A DNA stretch of 45,858 nucleotides from Anaerolineales bacterium HSG25 (lineage in GTDB: Bacteria > Chloroflexota > Anaerolineae > 4572-78 > J111): NCBI GenBank assembly GCA_030377865.1, contig JAUCGA010000037.1, forward strand, positions 1-45,858, given 5' to 3'. Numbering within the stretch: position 1 is the first letter of the stretch; the number at the start of each line of letters is the position of its first letter. Of this stretch, positions 34,306 through 43,748 are shown piece after piece. The position numbers were made by a program, and so were the translations under genes. The notes beneath the pieces are model-generated. The model saw only the letters and a program-made list of their open reading frames with translations, was not told where the DNA came from and searched no databases.

Positions 34306-34341
34306 GTAAAATCATTTGTGTAATCTGTTATTTTTTGATTT

Positions 34342-35568
34342 TTAGTCTTTACGAGGCCGAGCCAACGCGTCGTCACCCAATCCCCCGCTTACCTCGATGA
34401 TTGGGATACTGAATCCAAAGTGACTGCCCCCACCTAACACGCCTCGACTCCATACTTTGCCGCCGTGAGATTCAACGATAAACTTTGTAATGGGCAAACC
34501 AAGACCTAACCCCTCTGTGCCTCGGCGTACCGTATCAACACCCTGCACAAACGGTTGCCATATATCAATCGTTTTATCTTTGGGCAAACCAATCCCAACA
34601 TCCACAATCTCATAGCTGATAGATGTGTCATGATATTGGAGTTGAACAATCATGCAGTCCCCGCCAAATTTAAGCCCATTTTCTAGCAGATTAACCATAG
34701 CCTTAAATAGTTTTGTTTTATCTCCGATCGTCCAAACCGGCTCGTCTGGTAGCTCGACCGTTATCTCAACCCCCGCTTGGGTTATCTGTTGGTCGTAACT
34801 ATCTATCACCTCTTCTAGTAGGGCCACGGTATCAAACGGGTGCATGACCATGCTACTGGCCTCGCTTAAGGCTTGAGCATACTCAACCAGTCGTGAGACA
34901 TGTTTGTCGGCCTGTTTAGCTTGTGTTTTGATTCTGGTTATCTGATCTTGCATAAGGGGAGATAGTTTCGATAACTCTCCCGATCGTTCCAAAATCTCAG
35001 TAGTCAATCTAATATTGGATATGGGGGTTCTCAACTCATGCCTTACCACGCCCAATAAGGTCGACTCGGCAACCGCAAGAGTCTCAGCCTCTTTTTTTCT
35101 AAGTTGTTTTATCCATGCCTTGTAATCTTTAGACCGTTCGTACTGAGCTTGACGCAGTCGTTGACTGATACTAACTACCATGCGAGCCAAAATCGACGGG
35201 TTTTGGGCAACAACCTGAGTAAAAGCACCAAAGGGAATAATCGTCATGATTACGGAGTCACGACAGGCAACAACGGTCGCAAAGCGAGGCTTTTTTTCTA
35301 AAAGAGCCATCTCGCCAATTAGATCCCCAGCCTCAACATGGGCGATAATTTGGGAAAATTCTGTTTGGTGTCCCTTAATAATATCCAACTCGCCTTGTAA
35401 CACAATATATAAATTGTGCCCTTCACTCCCCTCGGTGATGATAATTTCATCTGCCTGATACCGTTTCTCGTGGCCTGATTTAGCTAATTGATACAAGGAT
35501 TTGTCTGGTATTCCGGCAAAAAAGACTATCTTTTTTAGGTGGTTGGCTCGTTCTGTGGTCGAAAGCAT
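34342..35568 (-). CDS. Sensor histidine kinase with N-terminal cyclic-nucleotide-binding domain
   Basis: A 408-residue soluble kinase. A Crp-type cNMP-binding domain occupies about 12-135 (IITEGSEGHNLYIVLQGELD; GDLIGEMALL). A short coiled linker leads to the HisKA dimerisation domain with phosphoacceptor H177 in VVRHELRTPIS. HATPase_c follows with N-box LLENGLKFGG, DVGIGLP, and G-box GLGLGLPITKFIVESHGG. There is no membrane segment, so it senses a cytoplasmic ligand or responds through the cNMP fold. The pocket lacks the classic RTA arginine pattern (it reads EKKPRFATV), so cAMP binding is uncertain. No response regulator is adjacent. The ATG at 35568 has no clear ribosome site. Confidence 0.93.
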   Translation of the reverse strand: MLSTTERANHLKKIVFFAGIPDKSLYQLAKSGHEKRYQADEIIITEGSEGHNLYIVLQGELDIIKGHQTEFSQIIAHVEAGDLIGEMALLEKKPRFATVVACRDSVIMTIIPFGAFTQVVAQNPSILARMVVSISQRLRQAQYERSKDYKAWIKQLRKKEAETLAVAESTLLGVVRHELRTPISNIRLTTEILERSGELSKLSPLMQDQITRIKTQAKQADKHVSRLVEYAQALSEASSMVMHPFDTVALLEEVIDSYDQQITQAGVEITVELPDEPVWTIGDKTKLFKAMVNLLENGLKFGGDCMIVQLQYHDTSISYEIVDVGIGLPKDKTIDIWQPFVQGVDTVRRGTEGLGLGLPITKFIVESHGGKVWSRGVLGGGSHFGFSIPIIEVSGGLGDDALARPRKD

Positions 35569-35631
35569 AGGTTATGATTCCTTGTTGTTGTAGCTGGTAT
35601 AACAGGGGCTGATCTCGATTTCATTACTTGC

Positions 35632-35929
35632 TACCCGACAAGGTATTTAGTCTAGGCTAATTATAGAATAATATCTGACAGGATTAACAGAATTTACAAG
35701 ATTAAAAGCAAAAAACCCTGTCAATCCTGTCGAAAATTTTTTCAGAAGTTTATCGTTTCAACATGATTAAAACAATATCTGACAGGATTAACGGGATTGA
35801 CAGGATTGCAAGTAAAAAAATCCTGTTAATCTTGTTAATCCTATCAAAAAACGCCTTTGGTTATCGATATGTCAGGTCATGAATGAAACAACAAACTTTT
35901 GACTTTTTATTTAATCATCTTGTCGGGTA
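35632..35929. repeat. Composite family R element with TACCCGACA ends
   Basis: TACCCGACA (35632-35640) and TGTCGGGTA (35921-35929) are exact inverted termini, as in the 115-bp copy at 8569. The outer body has its own GACAGGATTAACAG hairpin, and a full-length copy of the other subtype (35744-35900) is inserted near its right end. Confidence 0.75.
35744..35900 (-). repeat. Family R element, copy 3 (nested)
   Basis: The reverse orientation of the copy at 9606: it begins AGAAGTTTATCGTTTCAACA and ends GACAACAAACTTTT-like. The central hairpin is intact (GACAGGATTAACGGGATTG; AATCTTGTTAATCCTATC). Confidence 0.8.
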
Positions 35930-36098
35930 CATGAGCTATTATACCACAAATCTATTTAGCCCATTATTTCATCAATCAGGCGCATGGGTCCATTGGGGAG
36001 AACGAATGGAGGGAAAAGCGAATGATTGACCGAGACAAACAGCGAGTAATGGTTTGAAATTGGTCAATCATTATTCTTGAAACGAAATTCGTTTTTCC

Positions 36099-39050
36099 CT
36101 AAATTCGATGTCCTTTCCTCTCTCCCATCAACCCATTCCGCAATATCTCCGCCGGGTGGAGGGCATGCCGCCCAGTGCCTTGTTTAATCTGTTGCCGACA
36201 ACTGACCCCCGCCGCGGCGATAATCGTGCCAGCCTGTTGTTCTCGCACTGCGGGGAAGAGCCGTTGTTCGCCGATTTGCATAGAGGTGTCGTAATGCTCG
36301 GCCTCGTAACCAAACGAGCCAGCCATGCCACAACAGCCAGAATCAGCCTCGCTGACAGTGTGGCCGGGCAGGGCTAAAACCTGCACACTCGGTTTGGTTC
36401 CGACCAGTGCCTTTTGATGACAGTGCCCATGCAATAACACGGGACGACTATCATCTGTAAACTCCAAATTCAGTTCACCCTCATCCGCCAACTTGGCGAT
36501 ATACTCCTCAAAAGTGTAACACCAGCGCCCCACCCACTCAACCTCCTCTTTTTGATCAGGTAGCAAGGCCAGATACTCATCCCGAATGGAGAGCAGACAA
36601 CTCGGCTCTAAGCCAATGATGGGAATATATTGGTCAGCAAAAGTTTTAAGCCGTTTGACCGTCTGTTTGGCATACAACCGCGCTTGATTAACCAATCCTT
36701 TCGACATCGCGGGTCGGCCACAACAACCATGCCCCGACAGTAAAACCTCAAACCCCGCCGCCTCTAGCACCTCGGTGGCGGCAATGGCGACATGGGGATA
36801 GTTGAAATTGTGGAACGTATCGGTAAACAGTACCACTTTTTTGCGCTGATGTCGATCAGCCGGAGCCTCATGCTGATATTTGAACCAACGGGTGAAGGGC
36901 ATGCTGGTAAACTGAGGCAAACTGCGCTGACTGCTGATGCCCAAAACCTTCTCTAGGCCGAGTTTGACCAGACTGTTATTGTTGATCCAGTTGGCGAGGG
37001 GAGCAGGCGCGCCACTGCCTAAATGGCTCCAGAAGTTAATGTCGCTAAAAAGGCGCGATCGCAACGGAATACCATGCTGATTATGATAATGGGCCTGAAA
37101 TTCAAACTTGATTTTCGCCATGTCCACCGACGAGGGACATTCGGCTTTGCAGGCTTTACATTGCAAACAAAGATCCATCGCCTCGTACATCTCTTTGCCG
37201 GTTAGCTCCTCCGGTGGCAGTTGACCCGATAGCGCAGATCGTAGGAGATTAGCTCGCCCACGGGTGCTGTGTTTCTCATCCTGCGTCGCCATAAAACTAG
37301 GGCACATAGTGCCGGTACTGCGTTTGCGACACACGCCCGCTCCGTTACACATTTCGACGGCCCGATGAAACCCTTCGTCCGTGCTAAAATCGAGATGTTC
37401 GGTTAGGTCGATGGTTTGGTAATCGCCTCCGTAGCGCAAATTTTCGGTCATCGGCCCGCCCTCGACGATGTTGCCCGGATTGAACAGATTCTGGGGATCG
37501 AAAGTCTGTTTGACTTCTTTATAAAGTCCGTACAACTCCGAACCAAAAAACTGTTCGTTGAGCCAACTGCGTGCCCGTCCGTCACCATGCTCGCTTGACC
37601 ATGAGCCACCATATTGCCCCAATAGCTCGACCGCGAATTCACAAATTTGGGGCAGTTTGTCGATTTCGGAGGCCACCTTGGCGTTAATTAATGGCCGAAT
37701 ATGGATACACCCGCCACTGGCATGGGCGTAATAAGCGACATCAGTCCCTAAATCGTTGCAAAATTTCTCGATGCGAGTCACATACTCGGCCAATTGTTCG
37801 ACCGGTACCGCCGAATCTTCGATGAAAGGAAGCGGCTTATAGTCGCCTCGCATGCTCATCAACAAGCCTAGCCCGACCTTACGCACTGTCCATACATTGG
37901 CTTGCAGGTCGGGCGCAAAAATGGGGATGATTCCGGTTGCGCCCACGCTTTGTTGTTTGAGATGCGTTTGCAACTGTTCTATTTTGCCTTTTAACTCTGC
38001 CTCACTGTCACCATAAAACTCGGTGAGCAGGACACAGTGAGGCTGTCCTTCCATAAAGGTGTCGAGCAGACGGGCATATTTGGGAACCTCTCGACACAGC
38101 GTCAAACCAAAATTATCGAGCAGTTCTATCGCTGAGGGGCCGATTTCTAAAATGGCGGGTGTGGCGGCCAAAGCATGGCGTAACTCGTCAAACTGAACAA
38201 TCGCCAGCGCGGCCATTTTTGGGCGGGGCACCAGATTCAGGGTGATGTCGGTCATGACGGCCAGTGTGCCTTCACTGCCGCATATCAAACGGCTGAGGTT
38301 GAAACGCTCGTCAGCAGGCCATTGGTAGGAGATTCCGCCTTGCACAAACCGATCCAAATTATAGCCGCCACAGCGTCGCCAATGCTGGGGTGTGCCTTGG
38401 CGAATCACATCGGCCTTTTGCTGACTCATGTCATGCACCCGGCGATAAAGTTCGCCTTCCAAGCCATCGAGTTTAAGTCGTTGTGTCAACTCAGCATGGT
38501 CAAGTGGCTTAAATCGAGTCGAGCTACCATCGCTCAGAAGCACGCCCGTTTCCAGCACATGGTCGGCGGTCATGCCGTATAAAATCGAGTGACTGCCGGT
38601 TGAGTTATTCGAGACGATTCCGCCTAACGCGGCCCGATTACTGCTGGCTGGGTCAGGCCCAAACTGTAGATTATACGGCCTTAGATGCAGATTCAACTCG
38701 TCTAACACCAAACCGGGTTGCAGACGTACCCACTGTTCCTCTTCGTTTACCTCTAACACTTGGTTTAAGTGACGGGTAAAGTCGATAACTAACGCTTCGT
38801 TGACCGCTTGACCGGCCAAACTACTGCCTGCCGTGCGCGCCAAAATCGGCACCTGATGTTTGACCGCCAATTCAACCGCGGCCTGCACATCCTCGGTACT
38901 CTTAGGAATTAACACCCCGTGTGGCATAACTTGGTAGATACTGGCATCGGTGCTGTACAGAATTTTACTATAGGTGTCGGTCTGAACGGTTCCTTGAACC
39001 TGTCGGCCTAACTCGGCCATGAAATCCTGAATCTTCTGTGTGTGCGTCAT
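36099..39050 (-). CDS. FAD-binding and Fe-S-cluster dehydrogenase (D-lactate/D-2-hydroxyglutarate type)
   Basis: A 983-residue fusion of a GlcD-like FAD oxidase and a GlpC-like iron-sulfur part, the layout of E. coli YdiJ. The FAD PCMH domain occupies about 45-270 (ILARTAGSSLAGQAVN; SNNSTGSHSILYGMTADH) and the FAD-oxidase C domain about 280-540 (ASGGCIHIRPL; EHGDGRARS). Two 4Fe-4S motifs follow near 570-665 (CNGAGVCRKRSTGTMCP; CLQCKACKAECP). Two CCG-type repeats complete it (GHGCCGRP; HGHCHQKAL...SGCCGMAGSFG). It oxidises a D-2-hydroxyacid and probably feeds the quinone pool. The exact substrate is not decidable. AAGGAG lies 10 nt before the ATG. It is a single-gene unit. Confidence 0.93.
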   Translation of the reverse strand: MTHTQKIQDFMAELGRQVQGTVQTDTYSKILYSTDASIYQVMPHGVLIPKSTEDVQAAVELAVKHQVPILARTAGSSLAGQAVNEALVIDFTRHLNQVLEVNEEEQWVRLQPGLVLDELNLHLRPYNLQFGPDPASSNRAALGGIVSNNSTGSHSILYGMTADHVLETGVLLSDGSSTRFKPLDHAELTQRLKLDGLEGELYRRVHDMSQQKADVIRQGTPQHWRRCGGYNLDRFVQGGISYQWPADERFNLSRLICGSEGTLAVMTDITLNLVPRPKMAALAIVQFDELRHALAATPAILEIGPSAIELLDNFGLTLCREVPKYARLLDTFMEGQPHCVLLTEFYGDSEAELKGKIEQLQTHLKQQSVGATGIIPIFAPDLQANVWTVRKVGLGLLMSMRGDYKPLPFIEDSAVPVEQLAEYVTRIEKFCNDLGTDVAYYAHASGGCIHIRPLINAKVASEIDKLPQICEFAVELLGQYGGSWSSEHGDGRARSWLNEQFFGSELYGLYKEVKQTFDPQNLFNPGNIVEGGPMTENLRYGGDYQTIDLTEHLDFSTDEGFHRAVEMCNGAGVCRKRSTGTMCPSFMATQDEKHSTRGRANLLRSALSGQLPPEELTGKEMYEAMDLCLQCKACKAECPSSVDMAKIKFEFQAHYHNQHGIPLRSRLFSDINFWSHLGSGAPAPLANWINNNSLVKLGLEKVLGISSQRSLPQFTSMPFTRWFKYQHEAPADRHQRKKVVLFTDTFHNFNYPHVAIAATEVLEAAGFEVLLSGHGCCGRPAMSKGLVNQARLYAKQTVKRLKTFADQYIPIIGLEPSCLLSIRDEYLALLPDQKEEVEWVGRWCYTFEEYIAKLADEGELNLEFTDDSRPVLLHGHCHQKALVGTKPSVQVLALPGHTVSEADSGCCGMAGSFGYEAEHYDTSMQIGEQRLFPAVREQQAGTIIAAAGVSCRQQIKQGTGRHALHPAEILRNGLMGERKGHRI

Positions 39051-39915
39051 TGCGATATTCTCCTTTGCCGAAGCAAAATCGGTATGTTATCATTAGGGGA
39101 TGGATTTGATGCAGGTCAACGGTAACACACAATCCATAAATTGGCAACCGTTTTGGATTATGAAAAAATCTTCATTCTCGGTTCAGCGGTTACTCATAGA
39201 GCTGGTGTATTCTATAATTGATCTGGGAGCGCAGACATCCCTGTCTGCAAGGTTTGTAGTGCCCAATTTATTGGGGTTCTCTGACAAATTTGTGGTTAGA
39301 GACGTGGGAATAAATCCCCACGCTAAAAGCTCAAGACAGCTAAAGCGGCCTATGTTTGACCAACATGACTGTCAACTTAAGAGTTTGTAGTAGGCACTTT
39401 TGTGCCGTTTGAAGGCGATGAATCGCCTACTACAAACGTTAAGTTAATTATTTCTCATGCTGGTAGATAGGTTTCAAATTTTAACATGCCGTGATATAAT
39501 CAGCATTTGTTTTGTGCAAAACATTCTCTGACGCTAACAGAATCTTTGGGCGAGCAAGACTACAACGGATTTGGGAATTTAACGGGTAAAAACCTCTCCG
39601 ATAACGGACTGATTACATTCAAATTCGGTTAATTCGTGTCATCAAGAACCAATCTCAGAAGTTTATCATTTCAACATGATTAAAACAATATCTGACAGGA
39701 TTAACAAGATTAACAGGATTACAAGTGAAAAATCCTGTTAATCTTGTTAATCCTGTCAAAAAATACTTTTGATTTTGTCAGCATGTCAGGTCATGAATGA
39801 ATCGACAAACTTTTGCAATCTGTTTCTTTCAATTATCCGTTGTAGTCCTGTTTTCAACTGAACCAAAGAAAAAGTTAAGGTCAGCTAAATTCAAGTATTT
39901 TCAAGGAAGATTACC
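39051..39915. other. Intergenic stretch upstream of purA
   Basis: An 865-bp gap with no convincing gene; open frames are short and repeat-derived. It contains a single arm of the 22-bp repeat (39227-39250), a fused fragment of the family D cargo (GTAGTGCCCAATTTATTGGG), a palindrome GTTTGTAGTAGGC/GCCTACTACAAAC (39386-39438) and family R copy 4 (39657-39814). The purA promoter should lie after 39815 but is not obvious. Confidence 0.6.
39657..39814 (-). repeat. Family R element, copy 4
   Basis: AGAAGTTTATCATTTCAACA...GAATCGACAAACTTTT. It is the inverse of copy 2 and highly similar to it, including the hairpin arms GACAGGATTAACAAGATTA and AATCTTGTTAATCCTGTC. Confidence 0.8.
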
Positions 39916-41241
39916 ATGTCTGTTACCGCAATAGTAGGTGCCCAGTGGGGCGATGAAGGAAAAGGTCGAATTGTTGATTATTTGGCCCAAAATAGCCAAG
40001 TTGTCATCCGGTTTCAAGGTGGAGATAATGCCGGACATACGATTGTTAATGAACAAACCCAGCAAGCCAAGGGTCAAAAAATAGCGTTGCACCATATTCC
40101 ATCCGGAATATTTAACCCAGAGACAAAATGTATCATTGGTACAGGTTGTGTGGTCAACCCCGACAGTTTGTTAGAGGAGATGGCAACTCTGCATGAGATT
40201 GGCATTTCAACTGATAATTTATGGCTCTCGGAACGGGCGCAGATGATCATGCCCTATCATAAACTGTTAGACGGCCTCACAGAGTCAACCAAACAAAGCC
40301 TTGGCACGACTAAAAAAGGGGTAGGGCCAGCCTATGCCGATAAGATGGCTCGGCGGGGGTTACGGCTCGGTGATTTGAAACATGATGCTTGGCTGAAAGA
40401 GCGTCTCGAAGGGGCGTTAGGATATGCTAACCGAGAACTGTCTTTTTTTGGGAATGAGCCGTTGGAACTTGAGACGTTGTATCAGCAATGTGTTGCTTGG
40501 CGTGAGAAACTGGGCGGTCAAATTGTCGATATATTACCGCTTGTTCAACAAGCCAGCGAAGCAGAACAAGCCATCCTGCTAGAGGGGCAACTCGGAGTGA
40601 TGCGTGACATCGACTGGGGGATTTATCCCTACGCGACCTCTTCCAATCCGGTGCCGGGTTATGCCGCAGTGGGCGCGGGCCTGCCTGTGACCAGTATCAA
40701 GCAGGTTGTGGCAGTCGTAAAAGCCTACAGCACTTTGGTTGGCTCCGGCCCATTTGTGACTGAGTTGACTGACGAAGCCGGTAAACATCTGCGAGATGTC
40801 GGGCATGAATTTGGTGCAACCACCGGACGACCGCGGCGCTGTGGTTGGTTTGATGGCGTGGCTTTGGCTTATTCTAGCTGGCTGAACGGTTTTACCGATT
40901 TGGCCGTAACGAAGTTAGATGTCCTTGATGGCCTGACCGAGATTAAACTATGTACGGGCTATCGTTTAGCAGATGGCACGGTCATCAACCAATTTCCCGA
41001 CATGCTCGACCTCGCTCCCGACATGACGCACCCTGATAAACCAAGTACTCTCGAAGGCGTTTATGAGACATTTCCCGGCTGGGAAGATACTAAATCGGCT
41101 CGGTCGTGGGATCAGTTACCCGCGGCGGCTCAAAACTATTTGAAACGAATCGAGGAACTGGCTCAGGTCGCTGGGGTGGTTAAACCTCGGCTAACATATA
41201 TCTCTGTTGGGCCAGAACGTAATCAGATGTTTGAGGTGTAG
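39916..41241 (+). CDS. purA: Adenylosuccinate synthetase
   Basis: Joins IMP and aspartate with GTP in AMP synthesis. The 441-residue protein shows QWGDEGKG at residues 10-17 and GDNAGHTIV with the catalytic histidine. [18 protein letters not shown] and the C-terminal [22 protein letters not shown] and SVGPER are also present. Its length is normal and the gene is intact. It is followed by a heptanucleotide tandem array and a strong terminator. Confidence 0.98.
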   Translation: MSVTAIVGAQWGDEGKGRIVDYLAQNSQVVIRFQGGDNAGHTIVNEQTQQAKGQKIALHHIPSGIFNPETKCIIGTGCVVNPDSLLEEMATLHEIGISTDNLWLSERAQMIMPYHKLLDGLTESTKQSLGTTKKGVGPAYADKMARRGLRLGDLKHDAWLKERLEGALGYANRELSFFGNEPLELETLYQQCVAWREKLGGQIVDILPLVQQASEAEQAILLEGQLGVMRDIDWGIYPYATSSNPVPGYAAVGAGLPVTSIKQVVAVVKAYSTLVGSGPFVTELTDEAGKHLRDVGHEFGATTGRPRRCGWFDGVALAYSSWLNGFTDLAVTKLDVLDGLTEIKLCTGYRLADGTVINQFPDMLDLAPDMTHPDKPSTLEGVYETFPGWEDTKSARSWDQLPAAAQNYLKRIEELAQVAGVVKPRLTYISVGPERNQMFEV

Positions 41242-41255
41242 TGGTTGAGAATTAG

Positions 41256-41393
41256 GAATTGAGAATTGAGAATTGAGAATTGAGAATTGAGAATTGAGAA
41301 TTGAGAATTGAGAATTGAGAATTGAGAATTGAGAATTGAGAATTGAGAATTGAGAATTGAGAATTGAGAATTGAGAATTGAGAATTGAGAATT
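41256..41393. repeat. 7-bp tandem repeat array (GAATTGA)n
   Basis: About 19-20 nearly perfect copies of a heptamer (AATTGAG/GAGAATT) run from just after the purA stop codon to the terminator. It lacks stops in some frames, which generates a spurious open frame. Similar heptameric short tandem repeats are known from cyanobacterial intergenic DNA. The copy number is likely to vary between strains. Confidence 0.95.
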
Positions 41394-41439
41394 AAAAATG
41401 AAAGGCCGCACTCTGGTTGGAGTGCGGCCTTTCATTTTT
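41394..41439. terminator. Bidirectional terminator between purA and the DUF92 gene
   Basis: A 20-bp perfect stem AAAAATGAAAGGCCGCACTC with its complement around a 5-nt loop. Its right edge overlaps the stop codon of the converging DUF92 gene by 2 bp. Confidence 0.95.
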
Positions 41440-42307
41440 AATTGTGACTATGACCCGCAATGATCAAAAACCAAGCTACCCACGCTCCAACCAACGAACT
41501 GACAAGGTTGACCATGTCGTTATTCATCCAGAGCCAACCGCGTAACGGTTGATTCGGCTGACCATCTCGACTCCGCGCTCGCTCCGTTTCAGTGTTACGT
41601 TCACTATCGTAATAGATCACCTGCACCGTCGCCCCCAACAAACTGTCGAACAAGGCTCCGGCCATGCCCCCGACAATCGCCACGCCGACCAGCCACATTA
41701 GCGATTCGAGGCTTGCGCCAGCCGGAAATGTGGCTCCGTTTTGACCGAGCCAAGCCTCTATCAGCAGTAACCCCCATGCGGAGAGACCAATCACCACACA
41801 ACCGGCTAATGCGGCCAACGTTCCCACAAGTGAGATACCGCCGGAGCGTCCGGTCTCCACGATTTCAGTCGTGGTAATCAATCTTGGCGGTGATTTGCTC
41901 AACACCCCCAACTCAGTGGCCCAAGTGTCGGCGTTGACCGTCGCCATCGCCCCCACAAATCCACAAAACAGCGCCGGATGTGCCCACAGCCCATACAGCA
42001 GAGCCATCAACGCCCCCACGCCGCCATTGGCTATAGTCTGCCCAAAATCCCGTTGACTGCCCTTGTCGAACTTTTCGACCGCTAACTGCGCTTTTACCGA
42101 GGCTTTGTACTTGGACAACAGGCTCGACAGCACGAAAAAGACAATCAGCAACATGCCCCATGTCCAACCCCCAAAGCCGAAAATCGTTGTCCCGACCAGC
42201 ATGGCTCCCACCACCCCACTGGCCGATAGCGATTTGCGTCGATACGCCAACGCCCCAATTAAACCGCTCAAAATAACACCTAAAATAAACTGTTCGATGA
42301 TGCTCAT
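41438..42307 (-). CDS. DUF92 family integral membrane protein
   Basis: About 289 residues from the ATG at 42307, with six or more hydrophobic segments. Family hallmarks are the conserved stretch FGGWTWGMLLIVFFVLSSLL followed by SKYK, GQTIANGGVGALMA, the charged motif NADTWATELG and GRSGGISLVGT. The function of DUF92/TMEM19 proteins is not established. A cytidylyl- or prenyl-related membrane enzyme has been suggested for related plant proteins. A longer frame from a TTG at 42355 is possible, but the GAGGAGG just before the ATG supports the shorter start. The terminator shared with purA overlaps its stop. Confidence 0.9.
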   Translation of the reverse strand: MSIIEQFILGVILSGLIGALAYRRKSLSASGVVGAMLVGTTIFGFGGWTWGMLLIVFFVLSSLLSKYKASVKAQLAVEKFDKGSQRDFGQTIANGGVGALMALLYGLWAHPALFCGFVGAMATVNADTWATELGVLSKSPPRLITTTEIVETGRSGGISLVGTLAALAGCVVIGLSAWGLLLIEAWLGQNGATFPAGASLESLMWLVGVAIVGGMAGALFDSLLGATVQVIYYDSERNTETERARSRDGQPNQPLRGWLWMNNDMVNLVSSLVGAWVAWFLIIAGHSHN

Positions 42308-42401
42308 GCCTCCTCGGAAATGATGAGCCAATGAAGAAACAGATACTACACCCAAAGCATGATAATGCTATAGATGTTCAGATAAATATTTTCAGCCATC
42401 A

Positions 42402-42433
42402 CCTTTCCGCAAGTTCTAAACTTGCGGGAAGGT
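42402..42433. repeat. Family H hairpin, copy 4
   Basis: CCTTTCCGCAAGTTC against AACTTGCGGGAAGG. The 40 bp to the left match the left flank of copy 2 (24917). It lies 21 bp past the stop of the 56-residue gene. Confidence 0.7.
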
Positions 42434-42453
42434 TGGCCTTGAATTGAAAACCA

Positions 42454-42624
42454 TTATCTGAAAGACTGTAGGTTATCGAGTTCGGTATTACCGCCACTGT
42501 CCTCTAAATCTTCCAATAAGCGGATTAACTGTTCCCACAATTCCCAATCGAGTTGGACAGCCTTCCGTTTCCCCTGACTATCGGTGACAAACTGTACCGA
42601 GTCCAGTAGTTCTTTGATGGTCAT
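42454..42624 (-). CDS. Small 56-residue protein, possible antitoxin-like
   Basis: A short gene with ATG at 42624 and TAA at 42454, weakly preceded by GGAAA. The product starts MTIKELLDSVQFVTDSQGKR. It then has a VQLD-W-ELWEQLIRLLEDLED helix and ends in a polar tail. The pattern, a short beta strand with x-V-T-D-x-x-G-K followed by an amphipathic W/L/E helix, resembles the small antitoxins that accompany RelE/ParE-type toxins. No toxin gene is next to it. It reads as a real gene (good codon use, clean start and stop), but the function is only suggested. Confidence 0.6.
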   Translation of the reverse strand: MTIKELLDSVQFVTDSQGKRKAVQLDWELWEQLIRLLEDLEDSGGNTELDNLQSFR

Positions 42625-42704
42625 TTGGACGAATTTCCTTCGTTGTTTTAGCTACGGCTAATAGTTAGTGAAATATGGTTGATTTATCAAGAAAGTATAA
42701 ATTC

Positions 42705-42852
42705 GCAGTAGAGCAAAACTCATCATGAGAACGACATGTCATTCCCGCATGCTTTTAGCGGGAATCTATGGCTACAGGCCAGTGGATACCCGATAACTAC
42801 ATTCAGGTATGACATACTGCATGCCACATTCAGACGACTTTTGCACTATTGC
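42705..42852. mobile_element. Family F element, intact copy with empty site in window
   Basis: The ends are GCAGTAGAGCAAAACTCATC and GACGACTTTTGCACTATTGC. ATAAATTC flanks both sides (42697-42704 and 42853-42860). The paralogous segment at 44327-44334 has a single ATAAATTC followed by the same ACTCCCGTACCATG, which is the uninterrupted target. Confidence 0.88.
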
Positions 42853-43055
42853 ATAAATTCACTCCCGTACCATGTCAAACCCAAACAGCCCCACCGACCT
42901 AAACCGGATGGGGCTGTTTGTCTGATTCTGTGGTTCGTTTTATGATAGGGTGAGATGATAACCGTCACGAGATCAAATCCGTTAGGATTTAGTCGGTTGG
43001 CGCTGACACGGGGCGGTTATCGTCCGGCTTAATAGGCTGAACCGTGAGCCTGAGC
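42853..43055 (-). repeat. Segmental duplicate of the LRR gene 3' end
   Basis: Highly similar to 44327-44530. It contains a copy of the terminator (42883-42919) and, on the minus strand, a reading frame ending R-L-T-V-Q-P-I-K-P-D-D-N-R-P-V-S-A-P-T-D-stop, nearly the tail of the LRR protein. Just upstream in that frame is E-C-P-H-C, a zinc-ribbon-like fragment. It is a remnant of a second gene copy or a recombined gene end. Confidence 0.8.
42883..42919 (-). terminator. Terminator hairpin (duplicate copy)
   Basis: AAACAGCCCC and GGGGCTGTTT arms with CCGG inner pairs. It would end the deaminase/partner operon transcript. It is an almost identical twin of the hairpin at 44357-44393. Confidence 0.75.
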
Positions 43056-43082
43056 CGCACCGACTGACTGCAATGCGGACAT

Positions 43083-43742
43083 TCAAGCAATTGCCCTCAC
43101 CCACAACTGTGGTTCACTAACCTGCTCAAGAGGAAGCAGTACCAGTAAAATAACTTTTTCTAGGTTTGCTAAGTCATCTGTGGCGGCGTTGGCTTCATAA
43201 ATTGCATCGGTGGCGGCCAATAAAGGATTTGCATCAAGAGCCGAATAGATGGTTTGGGCGGCTCTAGCATGCCCAAAAGCCTTTAGGTATGCTGTTTGGT
43301 CGCCTTTTCCTTCATCCAATAAATCCTGCATTGTCCATTGGATTTCATCAAGCTCATCGACCACTGTTTTCACACGTTGTTGTAACGATAAATCCCCGTA
43401 GTTGGTTGCCTCAATGGCTTTTAGGCAATTCCAAGAAAATAAATCTCCCAAATTGAGCAGAGTCTCTACCCCCCTCAGTCCCCCCTGCTAGGGGGGAAGC
43501 GGCTCCTCCCCCTAGCAGGGGGAGGCTGGGAGGGGGTAGAGTGTCACAATGGTTTTGGGAGGTTTTAAATTCTGGAACTTCCTTAATCCCTCATTGATGA
43601 CAGGATTTTCTAACCCTGTTTGGTCAAGGGCAAATCGGCAAGCGGCCAAGGCACAAACTCGTAACTGTAGATTTGAAGCTCGCTTAAATCGGCGGGATAA
43701 TTCTGGTGAAATAAGTTCTAATCCATCATCTATCATTGTCAT
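43083..43742 (-). pseudogene. Partner gene of the deaminase, interrupted by an M1 element
   Basis: The N-terminal part (from ATG 43742, after AGAGGGAA) runs MTMIDDGLELISPELSRRFK...PVINEGL. The C-terminal part resumes at KAIEATNYGDLSLQQRVK and continues to the TGA at 43083. Between them sits M1 copy d (43424-43582) with a TTA duplication. Removing the element and one TTA joins VINEGL to KAIEATNYGDLS with no frameshift, giving a helical protein of about 165 residues. It lies 7 bp after the deaminase stop codon, so it was probably cotranscribed and may be its immunity or accessory protein. I do not recognise the family. As it stands it is broken. Confidence 0.75.
43424..43582. mobile_element. 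M1 element copy d, inside the partner gene
   Basis: GGCAATTCC...GGAACTTCC, 159 bp, flanked by TTA (43421-43423 and 43583-43585). The cargo is a palindrome rich in CCCCCTAGCAGGGGG and related arms, different from the other M1 cargos. Confidence 0.9.
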
Positions 43743-43748
43743 TTCCCT

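Larger units (their letters stand above)
33619..34341. other. Intergenic stretch made largely of mobile elements
   Basis: A 723-bp region with no gene. It contains family G copy 2 (33703-33803) and a family F element (33996-34305) that carries an M1 element (34119-34271). The rest (33807-33987) is plain AT-rich sequence. Short open frames in the stretch are translations of the repeats. Confidence 0.7.
35569..36098. other. Intergenic stretch holding nested family R elements
   Basis: A 530-bp gap without a gene. Most of it (35632-35929) is a TACCCGACA-bounded family R element into which a second family R copy (35744-35900) is inserted. The remaining 170 bp before the dehydrogenase stop codon show no recognised signal. 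Confidence 0.65.

Noticed and set aside
34036..34400. Two short frames sharing sequence with frames at 43749-44074
   Set aside because: Both are translations of the M1 and F elements, which explains the apparent homology.
39100..39390. 96-residue frame upstream of purA
   Set aside because: It runs through repeat fragments (22-bp repeat arm and family D cargo) and has no ribosome site or known motif.
41223..41435. 70-residue frame of repeated I-L-N-S-Q-F-S
   Set aside because: Produced by the 7-bp tandem repeat, whose period keeps the frame open; not a gene.
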